From Patiria pectinifera (lineage: Eukaryota; Echinodermata; Asteroidea; Valvatida; Asterinidae), in contig CM057146.1 of NCBI GenBank assembly GCA_029964075.1, positions 14,403,501-14,467,500 on the forward strand: a stretch of DNA of 64,000 nucleotides. The letters run 5' to 3'. Of the stretch, positions 1 to 11,794 are shown piece by piece (the stretch's first letter is position 1; every line of letters starts with the position of its first letter). Under the pieces are notes generated by a model. It did no database searches, had not been told where the DNA came from, and saw nothing but the letters and a program-made list of their open reading frames with translations. The position numbers were made by a program, and so were the translations under genes.

Positions 1-342
1 CCTCTATTGAACTCAATTAAAATGTGGCAGGAAAGTCAGCAATTTCCCCTATTTTCTTATACCTTTTTCAAAACGTATAAAGAAATGTGGAAAAGTAATT
101 TATGTAATGAATTAATTAAGCATCCAGATTTGTGAGTATCAAACGAAGACAATCTTGGAGAAAAAAATGACAAAGTATACCCATGTTGTTATCTGAGCAA
201 GTTCTATAGAACTCAGTTAAAAAGTTTTTCGATTTCTTCAGATTTTATAAGTATAACTATAGACATCTTGAAGAATGCCGAAAGAGCCACATTATAACTG
301 AGGTATGTTTAAAAAAAATTTCTGATGATTAATTAATTGCAG

Positions 343-470
343 GCGATCGATATCTTCTAGTTGGGAGGCAGTACTACCGGTTCCCGAATGGGCAGGACCA
401 GCTAGATCCCGAATTTCCCAAAGATTTTCTGGTAGACTATTTCGGCTGCCAACCAGTGTTAACACAGTGA
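343..470 (+). CDS. Matrix metalloproteinase A, terminal hemopexin exon (partial gene)
   Basis: This is the last coding exon of an MMP whose other exons lie left of the window. It begins after an acceptor AG at 341-342 in phase 1 and ends at TGA 468-470. It reads as the final hemopexin blade: [14 protein letters not shown], then [10 protein letters not shown], and FGCQP near the end, whose Cys would close the disulfide that joins blades 1 and 4. It is almost identical to the last exon of the MMP at 3236-11617; over the 38 shared residues only about three conservative changes are visible, and the C-terminal tails differ (VLTQ versus E). The preceding intron also resembles the matching intron of that gene, so the two are tandem duplicates. 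The product should be secreted, like its neighbour, but nothing upstream is visible to confirm a catalytic domain. Confidence 0.9.
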
Positions 471-1449
471 GCTCTGAAGAATTACCAAGGTGGAAGCCAA
501 GTATTGTAATTCGCATTGGCTCAAAGGAGACGTTTTGCAGAAGTAGCCTGATCAATGTATTTGTATGTAAATTGTTTTCCAAAGTGCTGCAGTGAAATGC
601 GGCACATTTTATGGTCAACTGTATAGACACTGGGATATGGGAATGATGGGAAATGTTTGTCACCTGTATGTACTCTATAAAAAGAGAGGAAAGAAGGATT
701 GTCTTAAATACATTTTGAATATTTAAAACTACAGACTATTACGATAAATAGGACACACCTCTCCCATAGAAGCAGCTTTGTATGCATTATGTTCTCACAA
801 ACCTTTAGGTTGAACAGGTAAAAATCATCACAGCTTCGGTGGTATTCAAGAATACAAGGAGGATTTTTTTTTAGGATTATCTGGTTTTATTGCATTAGCA
901 TTTTCGTCTTCATTTCACTGGTGTTACAAAGTTTTTTGTCACGGAAGGAGTTGGTGTCTTACAAACGGGGAGGAGATTATAGTCAATAGGAAGAATGGTC
1001 ACGCAAATAATAAATACATCATTTTAGACAGTATTCAATCGACCCACGTTAGTTTGCATAAAACAGTTAACATTGAAACTTCGTTCTCAGTTTGTTTCTT
1101 AATCTCTTATGTATAACATCAACTCGTAATTATTTTGTCGGTATTTAAAAATGTTATTGGTAATTGTTTCCTAAGTTTCGGAAAGCCACGTTTGTATTCG
1201 TTAATTTCAATAAGGATAGATTTGTACATAATTTTCCGAAACACATTATATTTACACAGAAGAGGAGGTTTTTTTCAACGCCTGCATGACTTGGCGGAAT
1301 TATGTAAAAGTTAATCAACTAAAAATCATATTCCAAAGAAATAGTTTAAATCTTATGGAGCAGCATGGACTTCTTGAAGAGCTTCTGAAGTGAATCTTTA
1401 TTAAATAGGTATGTATTTTGAGCGGTTTATGAAAACTAGTTGATATTAT

Positions 1450-1945
1450 TTTTGGTAAATTTTATTGAAAAGTGCACTTATTTTAAATATTGAAAAACTT
1501 TCCATTCTTTTGGGCAACTGAGGGTGCTGTTGCTGTGATGTCATTTCAGGAAGATATACTGTTCCTTTTAGGGGTTTTCTGTTGAAATTGTGAACCCGAA
1601 ATTTGCTCATTCAATTGTGACAAAGGTTTGCTCATCGGTTTACTGTCATGTACTGACACAATAATGGATCACCAAAGATAAAGACAACTAACGACAGCCA
1701 AAGATCCAAAATTCTGGCAACTTTTGGTGCTTAAATACCTGTAATATTGAGGTTTCTGCCTGAAATGACATTACACTTTTGCTCATGAATATGGAAATTT
1801 GCATTAGCACAAAAACTAAAAGAAGTCCAGAAATACCGTTGAAAATTGCAAAACGACAATTGAAAATAGGGTTAAATGGGACACACTGGTGTGTTTTCAA
1901 GGATTGTATTAACCAAAATTACATTGCAAGGGCACTTTAATTATG
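1450..1945 (+). repeat. Dispersed repeat, copy 1 (foldback-arm family)
   Basis: This stretch resembles 52740-53180 in the left arm of the large foldback element. Shared words include gaagtgcacttt-like starts, gctgtgatgtcatttcagg, caaaattctggcaacttttgtgct and gggttaaatgggacaca. A further copy in the opposite orientation lies at about 12470-13215. I see no coding capacity. It is probably a non-autonomous mobile element or a solo fragment of the foldback element. Confidence 0.7.
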
Positions 1946-2247
1946 AGGCTTGTGATGGTATTCTGTGAATTAAATGGATGATAGATTTTTTTCTGAATAG
2001 AAGGAAAATATAAATGATTTTGGAACTTGTGAAAAACTTGTGAGTGTAGCCGGTACATTATTGCTATATCTAATCCAGTTACTTTGAGTCCCATTTAAAT
2101 TACTTTATCTCAAGCAAGATGGTTATGCGCTTTGTACATCTTAGAGGACAATACTTTCGTTTGCGGCAATTGGTTTGAGTGGACTTCGTTTAGCTTTCAT
2201 TGTGCTGCATTAAACAACTGATTTTCTTTAATGCTTTATGACGTTAA

Positions 2248-2534
2248 CGGCGGATCCGGCAAAGGGGGGGGGGGGGCAAGGGGGCCACGCCCTCCAAAAA
2301 AACAACAACACGAACCCAAACGTTCTTTTTAAGTGACGTCCCAAAATAAAGGCAGACACTGCGTACAGCATTAAAATTGCGCCACCATGCACCAATGTCA
2401 TGAAGAGTCCTGGTGCCGCCCCTCCTGCTTTTCATATTAAATTTGTTGCGGAAAATATTTGGGATCTCTTTTTCGGAAAAAACAAAAGTATTTTGGCCAC
2501 CCCCGAAAAAAAATGTGCTCTGGATCTGCCCTTG
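2248..2534. mobile_element. hAT-like MITE with ggcggatccgg termini
   Basis: The ends are inverted relatives of the cggcggatccgg / ctggatctgcccttg type shared with other elements in this window (19692, 36132, 49044). The interior is G-run and C-run rich with an agcgcc/tttcggaaaaa block and no ORF. I could not find a matching 8-bp target duplication, so the limits are approximate. Confidence 0.55.
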
Positions 2535-3235
2535 CATATAAGGTGGGTGCGAAGAAGGTCTGAATTAAGGCCCGCCTTGTTTTATCACGGTCATATAGTT
2601 TGATAACTGATCTTGTAGGCAAACTATGGTGCTTTGCAAACTACGGTTGACCGTCATTGCTAAAATCAAAAAACAAAATAACTTTAAAAAACAGTGAGGT
2701 TATTTCCCCTTAGATTTTTCAGGCGTGATTGTATTTTTATGACGGCCTAGCTATTGCCCAAATACGGTTAACATTTTTGCGAATTGACCGCACCCATTCA
2801 AAGTGTCGTTCTTTGTAACTTTTTGCAACCGCAACCGTGTCCAATATATAGTCAAATGTTACTTTGCTTTGCAGAGTACAACAACGATTTTCCGTGTCAA
2901 TATTAGGTGACCGTGACCTGGTGGAAGGTCACGTTTGCCGATTGAAGGCCGACTTAGAAAAACATATCGGTAAAACAGATCGTTAGGTCCAATGCCTGAA
3001 AATTGGAGTACCATAACAAAACATATGCTGGTTATTATTGTAGTCATGTTTTTCAGAACCACACAATTTCCAGCAGGTTTAAGCTATCCTGATCTAAAGT
3101 GAGACCGTATAGGAAGAGTTTTAATCGGTTCACATCCACCGCGTAGCCTACGTACGACTGTGAAACAGGGAGCAGTTTCTGACTTTCTGGCATTACGAAA
3201 TTAGATTTGTTGCAAGTCTAAGTTATAGCGGTATA

Positions 3236-6200
3236 ATGTCGTTAAGGGGAAGTGTCTTGGCTGTGTCATTGCTACAGGCGATGCTAGCAATTTCCCGTGG
3301 GCATGAGTCGGCACCAACTTTCTTAGATATGCTGGAGGACCCTAGCGATATCTCCACGCTTGTCAAGGCTGCAGTAAGTTGGCTAACTTACATTATTGTT
3401 TTTTTTAGTGTGATACAGTAGCATAAACGTAACATTTAGAGGGGAAATTATGTGAGAGAGTGTGTGTGCGTGGGGGGGGGGGAGGGGGGAACGTGGTGAT
3501 GTGGTACATGTACTTAGTACTTGCATGTAAGGGCATTTGATCTGTTAGTTATTTCGATCTTTTAGTTAGTGGGGGGGGGGGAGGGGGTGGGCTAGGGAGA
3601 GGTTGGGGGTGAGGTATGGTGGGGAAAGAGTGGGGGTTGGGGAAGTGTGGTGATGGTGGTGATGTGGTACATGTACATATTCAAAGGGGATTTGTTGAAT
3701 TTACGGTGGCATAAGAAATGACCCCTACGCCTTGGCACAGCATCCTGAATCCTGATCCCCTTCCATTATGCCCATCTCCAACCCCTTGCTTCAGTCTTCC
3801 TTCCCGCCTTCGGCAGCGAGCCAAGGCGGCTTCGCCGTTCTAGTTGTCAAGCAACTTGAAAATGAACTTAGACATTTTGGAAAGACATGGGTCTAAGTCA
3901 AAGGTAGATGGCTGAGTGGCATGGGATTTTCGCATCGAGTTAAGTGAAATGTCTAGTTGCCTTTACCGACCCAAAACAGCGTTTCCTTGCCACCTATGGG
4001 TACATCTCCCCGGAGAAGGGTGAGACCTCCCCGGAGCAGATGAACGTGACGGAGATGTCCATGGCCATCCGCAAAATGCAGCGGTACGCCGCGGTGAACC
4101 AGACCGGCATACTGGACCAGCCCACGGTCAGGATGATGAACACGGCCCGCTGTGGATGCCACGATGAACCGGAGGAATTAAAGGTAGTGAGGTCGACAGC
4201 TTTGACTCTTTTGATGAAAAACTTCTACTTTACAAAGACAAATTTTGGCACAGAAAATTTCGAGCAAACGATTTTTTTCTCAGTTAGTACAAATTTGAAT
4301 TGTCTTTTTCCCTGTCCCAGAGGGCAGCTGATAGTCATATTTGACTGACTGACTGACTGACTCATCGACTGTCACTTGTGAACCGGGCAGTGCTGTCATA
4401 TAGGATGACTCCGTGACGCCAATGAATATACCTTATTCATGAAACTTTGATGAAACTTTGAATCTATTTAAGGATACGAGGATCGAGTACTACGCGTCGG
4501 CAGAGAGCGGGAATAGACGCAAGAAGAGATATGTTGTGGCGGGACTCAACTTCAAGTGGGATAAGAATGACATCACCTACAAGTACGGATATCATCTTTT
4601 TGGTTTAATCAGATCGCAGGACTAATCCATTTCCCCCTTTAAATCACGATCCACATGTTTCATGCTATGCAAAGAATGAAGAATAGAGTAATTAAAGATA
4701 GTCAACGGAAGAAAAGTTCTCGAAAAATAATCAAATCCTTACTCCCTGGGCACTTTTGCTAGGTTGCTACCTCAATCCTGCAAAATCCTCCAACTGCTTC
4801 CATAAAATAAATAACATACAGCCTCAATCCTGCAAAATCGCCCGTTATTTCTTGAATGTGGTCCTCGGAGGGGTGACCACTGCCTCAATCCTGAAGAATC
4901 CTCCAGCAATCACTGTCAATATGTTGAGGCAGAGCCAGTGACATCCTGGAGCAGTGCGGAGGATTTCAAGAATAATCTAGGCCTACATTTATACACGCTG
5001 AGCATAAACATCACATGGTCCGGCCTAAAGACATTGACACAGTAAAATCGGCTATACGTTTTTGCCATATAGCCTCAATCCTGCAGAATCCTCCATTGTG
5101 CAAAGATGATTTTGGAGGATTTGGGATGGTTAGGGAAGCATAAAGCCAAAAGTATAGACTTGATCTCAAGGCTAACGTTGGGACCATTCATTTTTTTCTG
5201 CATAATATGACATTTTTTTGACGCAGGATTACCAACTACCCAGATGATTCCCGATCCCTGCTCACCAAAGCTCAGGTACGAGAGGATACTGCGAGAGCCT
5301 TGAAAGTCTGGAGTGACGTCACACCCCTGACATTTACTAAGGTAAGGCTGTTAACCTTTAACGTGTCGGAGTCATAAGAAATACTGACTCCTGTGAAATT
5401 TGGTCTTAATTACTTTATGTGGACTCCAACCCTCACACATGACCTGTCACTGTCCAAATCATGTTCACTGGCACATGCGCAATACAAGCAATGATTCCGT
5501 ATTTCATAGGGTCCAACTTTCACACTACATCGGTGTGTGTGTTTTCCTGTGGTTAGCAAATGGCCTGCATCTTTTCCTAAACACCTTTTCGTTTATTGTT
5601 TATGTTCCCTCCAATTCGAATAATGTGTTAGCTAATTTGTTTGGTAAAAGCCCTCCCCCCCCAAAAAAAAATATAAAACAATAAAATAAAAAATAAATAA
5701 ATAAATAAAATTAGAAAAAAAATGACAACCACCTTAAAAAAAGTCATGAATGTTCACAATTGGCTCACTAATGCGATTGGTTTTGAAATAACTAAGCCCT
5801 GGAAATCACCTATACATTTTTGTTATCCTCTTAATGACAGCAAAACAGACGGAATTATATCTTTGGGTGTTTAGTACCAGTAGGATATTTGATCCCAAAC
5901 ACGGACCATTTACACAATAATTCGGTACGATAATTACCTTTGGGGTAAATGCAAATGATCCTATATGCCTTTAACTCGAACTAACTGGATGATTTATCGT
6001 ATAGGACATATAGAGAACTGACACTGCCCCTTTTCACTTTCACCGAATTTCTTTTCTTTCAGGTCAGCGTGGACGAGACAGCTGACGTGGAGATCTTATT
6101 TGGTTCCTATCGCCACACTGACCTCGCCCGTGACCCGTCCTTTGATGGTCCGGGTGGCACCCTGGCCCACGCCTTCTTCCCAAACAGCGGCTGGGGAGAG

Positions 6201-9200
6201 GCTAACGGGGACGTGCACCTAGACGACTCGGAGACGTTCACACACCGCCAATTTTCCGCCGAAGGTTGGGCATTATCCCTGAAAATTAATTCAACTCGTC
6301 GAATGACGAAAATCTGCAGAGCACATTTCGGTTATAATACTGCTTTTTAATTTGAATGACAAGAAGAAAGAGTTAAAACCAAAGGACAGTGGATCTCACC
6401 TTTTGGCAAGATCACATTCAACGGAAGTGTGAACAAATGTTTTCGATCGTCAACAGAAACCATCGGAACGCTTGGGCAAAACGAGGAATGTTGCTTAAAA
6501 CCTTTGACTAATTCGTTATCGCTAGATAGCCAACCAACAGCGGGGTTTCGGCATGGTGCAGTCTCCATATGAATTCAAAGGTGGGGTTATTCCTTAATAT
6601 GCTGTAGCACGTCACAAAACGGATCAGTTCAATATGGTAGTCTGTATCCATCGGCTTGAGATAGACTATACATATTGCTCTCTAATATGGGTTAACTTTC
6701 AGCTCTCTAAAAACACTTTTACTTTCTCTTACCGTTCAAAACCAAAGTTGTATTTTTATTCTTTCTTCTGCAATACAGGGACTGATTATTTCTTCACAGT
6801 GGCCCATGAGATCGGCCACGCCCTAGGCATGGCCCACGCCACAGACCGATCCTCGCTTATGTTCCCGTACGACAAGGGGTACATACCTGACTTTGTGTTG
6901 CCTGAGGATGACACGTATGGTATTCAACTCTTATACGGTAAATATCCAACTCTTCTCCAGGTTGCAATGTTCATACTGATTTGGCATTATGAATAGATCA
7001 TTTTCAATGAGGTCAGAAGTATTCAGTAAAGTTACATACAGTTTGCGCTAACAAATGGATATGTAATAAAAGGTAAATTTTTGTCATAATGCAAAAACAA
7101 GACTTCGTCTTGACCTCGAGATTCTGACCATTCAGCGGGCGCCTTCTATGTCGGGTCATCGGTAACCCGTTTGGAAAGTTAGGTCGGTTTTTATTAGATC
7201 TCTATCATGCCCGTTGTTGTATTAAAACTATAAATTCACATTAACGGGCGACAGGTTATTGGGGTTACATCATTCGTGTCGCCCTAATGTTAAAACGACC
7301 CAAAGGACAAGGAATTTTGTTCCTCGTGGTCCAAACATAAGTATGTTGAAATTTGCAGAGGCAGGATAAGGTAAACTTAAAGATATAGTCCATCATTTGT
7401 AATTTGTGCATTTTGTTCGTTTGAAGCAGCAAAAGTGTTCAAAATCTAAGGACGGGTACTGAACAACTAACCTGATGAAGTTTCAGCTCAGCTTCAGCTG
7501 TATATCCGAGAAAAACAGCATTCTATGATCTCAATTTCAAATCAAAAGTTACTGAATCATGTTTTGAATTGTTTTGAATTGCAGCTATACGCGATGTCGC
7601 GCACTGATCCGACGAATTATAGCAACCGCGCGCGCCTGTGCGTCGTGCCAATGCTTGCGCGCGCTGCGCCGAATAACAAAACGAACTACTAATTTACATT
7701 TTCCTATTAAGACGCACCGTTGGAAAGGCCTTCTTTCGTTGATTACTTCAAAATGACAGCTTCCCAGAAAGAATAATTTCACAGGGAGTTTAGTTCCCTT
7801 ACTATCTTTCAACCAAGTTTGTTTTTCAACAATAATTTCGCCAGTTACTTTTCGGATGGCTGCAAATGATGGACTATATAGCTTTAAGTAACATTTTAGG
7901 TTTGTGCACAAGTCTATGGGAAAGTCGCCCTATATTATAGCATTAGTAATACATGTAATCATTATATTTTCTTTCTCTCCACATGAATAGAATACACTTA
8001 TGTTATAACATGTTTTATCTTCAAGCAAACTTGAATCCCCGATCCTGGTTGGTCGATCCATGGCAACAAGCCGTGCTACATATAACCATACCGCACGGCC
8101 ACGGTTCATACCGCACTCCGCGTATTGCTCTATTCTAAGCCTACGTGACGCGATTAGTGCTGCACAATTCACTGTGAATTCAAAAGTTGCGCGTAGGTTA
8201 CACAGCTGCATGCGTGTTCCAACTTTACTGTGCGTCAAGTTTGCTTGAAGATAAATTCGTTATCGCGCTCGCGCTCGTGGAACACGGAAAATGTAGTGCG
8301 TCTGTGTCCCATATACCACTCGGCCTTCGGCCTCGTGGTATGTGGGACACAGACGCACTACATTTAACAGTTGTTGACTGATGTGATGTGGGATATGACG
8401 TTTTGAACACCCGGGTGTTCAAAACGTCATATCCCACATCACATCAGTCAACAACTGTTAAATGTAGCACGGCTTGTTGCCATGGATCGACCAATCAGGA
8501 TCGAGGATTCAAGTTTGCTGGAAGATAATATTCCGTGTTCCACTCGCGCTCGCAAGATAACTAATAATAACTCCACAACAAAGCAAAGACAAACAACTAG
8601 CAATAGAAAAAAATATGTTGAGAAAGCAAGACCCTGGAGGAAGCAAATCACCCAAAGGTATACAATCTGCCCATCACAAAGACATGACATCCAAATCGAC
8701 CAATCAACAGCTTGGTACAGATTTCGGAATGAAATGACGTCATGTCGACTCCGATTGGCTGGCGCGGGGTCGCATAAATTTGCATTGGATTGGAGACGGA
8801 AAGAGCTCCGTTGGACAACGGGTGATATTCAGAAAACTACTGTTGATGGTCAAACCATTTTTTTTTCAATTCTACTAATTTTTGTCTTTTTGAATACGGT
8901 TTCTTACTCTATAATCAAAGAATAATCACGATCTCACTTACATGTGCACATCTGTTTGTAAAATTTGTATTTCCTCTCGTTATTGGTTCACTCTTGGTTA
9001 TTTTCTTTTCCATTTTGTAGTAATTTTGTTGCATTTTCTTAAAGGAAAGAATCCCGACGCTCCTTCCAATGACGGTGTAACAACCGGACAAGACACGCGT
9101 TCGGAGCACGAAGTCTGCCGTCAAGGTGTCGATAGCCTTACCATGGTCGACAATGTCCTACACGTATTCTCAGTAAGTTATCAAAGAGCACCGGGACGAC

Positions 9201-11617
9201 AATCCGGAGGTCGCAGGTTCAATCCCCGCTGTAGTCAATTTCCTTGCTCAACTTTAAAATAAACTATATAAAATGTATCAAAGGTTAGATTTACAGGCTT
9301 GCCCTTCGTGTGTATGGAGTCTTAAAGTACGTTTTGAGAGTTCGTGAGACAACAGCTCCACTTACCCGAGTTGGACTCGATCCAAAGACATTGTGAATAA
9401 CCGTATGCGCAATTACTTTTTTTTATGCAACCAAGTATGGTCAATTACCATAATGCGCATGCGTCAGTTGGTAACGGCAAGTAGCTCTCGGACATACTTT
9501 CCCTTTTAAAAATAATAATCCTCCAGAGCCATGAATCAGAAAAAAGTGAACTTTATTCCATCGATCATTAGGACTGGATTTAAAACAATTTAGGAAAGAA
9601 ACTTCACTTCTGGGAAAAAGAAAAGAAAAGCCTAAAATTTGTGGTATTGAAACCCCCAACCTGCAGCAATTCGACCACTTATCCAAACATAACATATAGT
9701 AGGCCGGCGCGGCCTAATGGATAGGTACATTAAGTTGCTGATCAATCCTCGATCTTTCAATCGGTTTATCGTTTGGTTTTAGCATGTTGTATTCATGTTT
9801 GTAGCTTGACACCAATACACGGACTGTTTTAAATGTTGTTGTCACTCAACTGTTTTTTTTTTGGCAGGGCAATACATTCTGGAGGTTCTCTGAGACTAAG
9901 GACATAGTTGGCCCGGTAGAAGGGACCGTGAGCAGGGACTACTTTGAGCGACTGAATGCGGGAACTACAGCTGTCTACACACGATGGGACGGCAAATTGG
10001 TGTTCTTGAGAGGTATATTTGGCTGAAAAGAAAGATGAAATTCCTCAACTCAGATTTTATTTTTGTCACCTGGTTAGTTCACTTTTTACAGCCCGATAGT
10101 CCGAAGGTTCGATAGTCCGAAGGTTCTTTAGTCCGAAGGGTCATTAGTCCGAAGGTTCTTTAGTCCAAAGGTGCAATAGTAGGAAGATTCGATAGTCCGA
10201 AGGTTCGATAGTCCGAATGGCCCATTAGTCCGAAAATAGAAAAGGTTAATTAATCCGAAGGATCGATAGTCCGAATATACGGTAGGGTTCGATAGTCCGA
10301 ATGGACAATAAGGTCCGATAGTATGAATGGACGATATAAGGTTCGATGGTCCAAATGGACAATAAGGTTCGATAGCCCGAATTGACAAAAGGAAATGACA
10401 CTATCGGACCTCATTGCCGATTCGGACTATCGGACTAATGAACCCTCGGACTAATGAACCTTCGGATTAATGAACCTTCGGACTATTGCTTCAAATGTTC
10501 GGATTAACGAACCTTATTTCTGTTTCTGACTAACGAACCCCCTCTTATGGAAAGTTTGCGCATTCGGACTATCGAACCTTCGGACTACAGAACTTCGGAC
10601 TATCGGACCTTCGGGCGGCCCCCATTTCACGAAGGGCGTACATTGTCCCATTTCACTACCACATGTACTTTCACGTGTTCTAATGGTTTGATAATCTCTC
10701 CTATATAGGCAGGAACTACTGGATATATGACGGCACGAGCAAAGACCAAGGCAAAGCACACAAGATGGCAAATCTTGGGGGCGTGCCCAAATCGCCCACT
10801 GCAGTCATGCATGACCGGGACCAGCGACACACCTATTTCTTCAAGTATTCAAAGGTGAGTCGGTTACCAGCCAATAACAAAATGGCTCGCCAATAAGAAG
10901 TTCTCAATAACAAAATGGCTCGCCAATAAGAAGTTCGATGGCTTAGCATTGTAAACTGCAGTCAATATTTGATGTCGTACCTTGGACACCGCAGTTAAAA
11001 TATAATAATAATACGGTGCCCCCGGCATACCATGTTTTGATACATTTTATCAGCTATCGATTGAATAAGTAACTAATTCAATTAAAATTTAATTAGTAAG
11101 TTTCAAATTATCATTTTTGAAGGTTTGCAAATACGACGAGCGAAGCCAAAGTCTTGTGGACGGTTTCCCGATGGGTGTACACAAGGTGTTCGATGGACTG
11201 CCTAAAAAGAGTCGAGTGCAGGCAGCATTCACTGATGAACAAGGTATGGTACAAATAGCTTCATGTTTGTTTACCCAAAGAGCGCCCTCTATTGAACTCA
11301 GTTTGAGAGTGGCAGGAACTTTTGTCAACAACTTTCTCTATTTATTCAATTTTTTTCTCTTTCTCTATTTCTTCATACTTTTGAATTATTACTATAGTTT
11401 CCGAATTCACAAGTACCAAATCTTGAAGAAAAAGGACAAAATGACAAAAACGTATACTCATGTAGGTTTAAAAACAAAGGTTTATGTTGTTATTTCAGGT
11501 GATCGATATCTTCTTGTTGGCAGACAGTACTACCGGTTCCCGAATGGGCAGGACCAGCTGGACCCCGACTATCCGAAAGATTTTCTTGTAGAGTATTTTG
11601 GCTGTCAGCCAGAATAA
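3236..11617 (+). CDS. Secreted, furin-activated matrix metalloproteinase B with hemopexin domain
   Basis: A zinc endopeptidase of the MMP (matrixin, M10A) family, expected to cut extracellular-matrix or cell-surface proteins. Eleven exons join in frame into 528 residues: 3236-3373, 3980-4183, 4473-4582, 5227-5341, 6063-6264, 6779-6937, 9045-9172, 9868-10012, 10709-10854, 11123-11243, 11499-11617. In order they give a signal peptide ([18 protein letters not shown]), a propeptide with a modified cysteine switch ARCGCHD (Cys104, Cys106), a furin site RRKKR (129-133) followed by YVVAG, a catalytic domain with [11 protein letters not shown] (266-276) and Met-turn LMFP, a short hinge, and a four-bladed hemopexin domain bounded by Cys334 and Cys525. 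There is no membrane segment after the hemopexin domain, so the protein should be soluble. The length is normal for a simple hemopexin MMP. The start is the first ATG before the hydrophobic leader. The introns carry repeats and no other gene. Which MMP subfamily it belongs to cannot be told from motifs alone. Confidence 0.93.
4145..4171 (+). other. Modified cysteine-switch motif of MMP-B (ARCGCHDEP)
   Basis: The propeptide Cys that holds the catalytic zinc in MMP zymogens normally lies in PRCGxPD. Here the Pro before Arg is Ala, the x position is a second Cys, and the second Pro is His. Arg, the switch Cys, Gly and Asp are kept. The unpaired extra Cys106 is unusual. Confidence 0.85.
4515..4529 (+). 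other. Furin cleavage site RRKKR of MMP-B
   Basis: Five basic codons lie directly before YVVAG, the expected N terminus of the active enzyme. In MMP-11, MMP-28 and the membrane-type MMPs the same arrangement lets furin-like convertases activate the zymogen in the secretory pathway. Confidence 0.85.
4770..5135. repeat. Dispersed short repeat in MMP-B intron 3
   Basis: The word cctcaatcctgcaaaatcct recurs with small changes at 4770, 4822, 4883 and 5072. Inverted relatives (ggaggatttcaagaa, ggaggatttggga) lie at about 4958 and 5113. The direct and inverted copies could fold into hairpins. No function is evident. Confidence 0.65.
6805..6861 (+). other. Zinc-binding site and Met-turn of MMP-B
   Basis: The codons give [19 protein letters not shown]. 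The three His (266, 270, 276) would bind the catalytic zinc, Glu267 is the general base, and Met284 is the Met-turn of metzincins. All key residues are present, so the enzyme should be active. Confidence 0.93.
8016..8527. repeat. Nested foldback cluster in MMP-B intron 6
   Basis: The outer arms, 8016-8081 and 8462-8527, are about 66 bp with roughly three mismatches. Inside lie a hairpin at 8289-8365 (31-bp arms with one mismatch, loop tcggccttcggcctc) and, immediately after it, a perfect palindrome at 8361-8464. A further inverted pair matches 8259-8290 with 8532-8562, and the end sequence caagtttgcttgaagata recurs near 8237. It looks like several inverted-repeat transposons inserted into or rearranged with one another. 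Confidence 0.85.
8361..8464. repeat. 104-bp perfect palindrome without spacer
   Basis: The two 52-nt arms match exactly around the centre cccggg at 8412/8413. It starts catttaacag and ends ctgttaaatg. Perfect spacer-free palindromes of this size are unstable in cloning hosts, so it is either very young or an assembly product. Confidence 0.9.
8641..8800 (+). repeat. Dispersed repeat shared with 38655-38800
   Basis: Both copies contain aaatcgaccaatcaacag, then gattggctggcgcg and ggggtcgcataaa at similar spacing. The copies are diverged. The family is not identified. Confidence 0.65.
10088..10615. repeat. Degenerate self-complementary tandem array in MMP-B intron 8
   Basis: Copies of a roughly 16-bp unit, gatagtccgaaggttc, run from 10088 to about 10390. 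The complementary form ttcggactatcgaacc then runs to about 10615. The two halves therefore face each other and could fold into a long imperfect hairpin. Confidence 0.85.
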
Positions 11618-11788
11618 ACGACAGAATAAAGAGCAAATCCAAAACGGAAGCCAAATACGGCGATTGAAATTGTCGGAAAAGGAGGAGCTTTGAAACTTAT
11701 TTTCCTACGAATTCAAACAAATGTTTGAGTGCGGCGATACAATTTTGGAATTCCCTGGTTGACTGCAAATACCTTTGTGCAGTCCATG

Positions 11789-11794
11789 AATAAA
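11789..11794 (+). terminator. Candidate poly(A) signal of MMP-B
   Basis: This is an AATAAA about 170 bp after the stop codon. Another AATAAA lies at 11625-11630, only 8 bp past the stop, and is less likely to be the main one. Confidence 0.5.

Larger units (their letters stand above)
471..3235. other. Intergenic region between MMP-A and MMP-B
   Basis: I see no coding exon here. A possible poly(A) signal AATAAA for MMP-A is at 1009-1014, though it is more than 500 bp past the stop. The region holds one copy of a repeat shared with the large foldback element (about 1450-1945) and a G/C-run-rich inverted-repeat element (2248-2534). The MMP-B promoter should lie in the last few hundred bases, but I recognise no convincing core element. 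Confidence 0.6.

Noticed and set aside
8482..8925. 147-residue open frame on the + strand in MMP-B intron 6
   Set aside because: It starts inside the foldback cluster and crosses a dispersed repeat; no domain and no splice support.
9180..9270. tRNA-like stretch with ggttcaatcccc
   Set aside because: It resembles the anticodon and T arms of a tRNA, but no acceptor stem or A box is in place. At most it is a degraded SINE, too weak to list.
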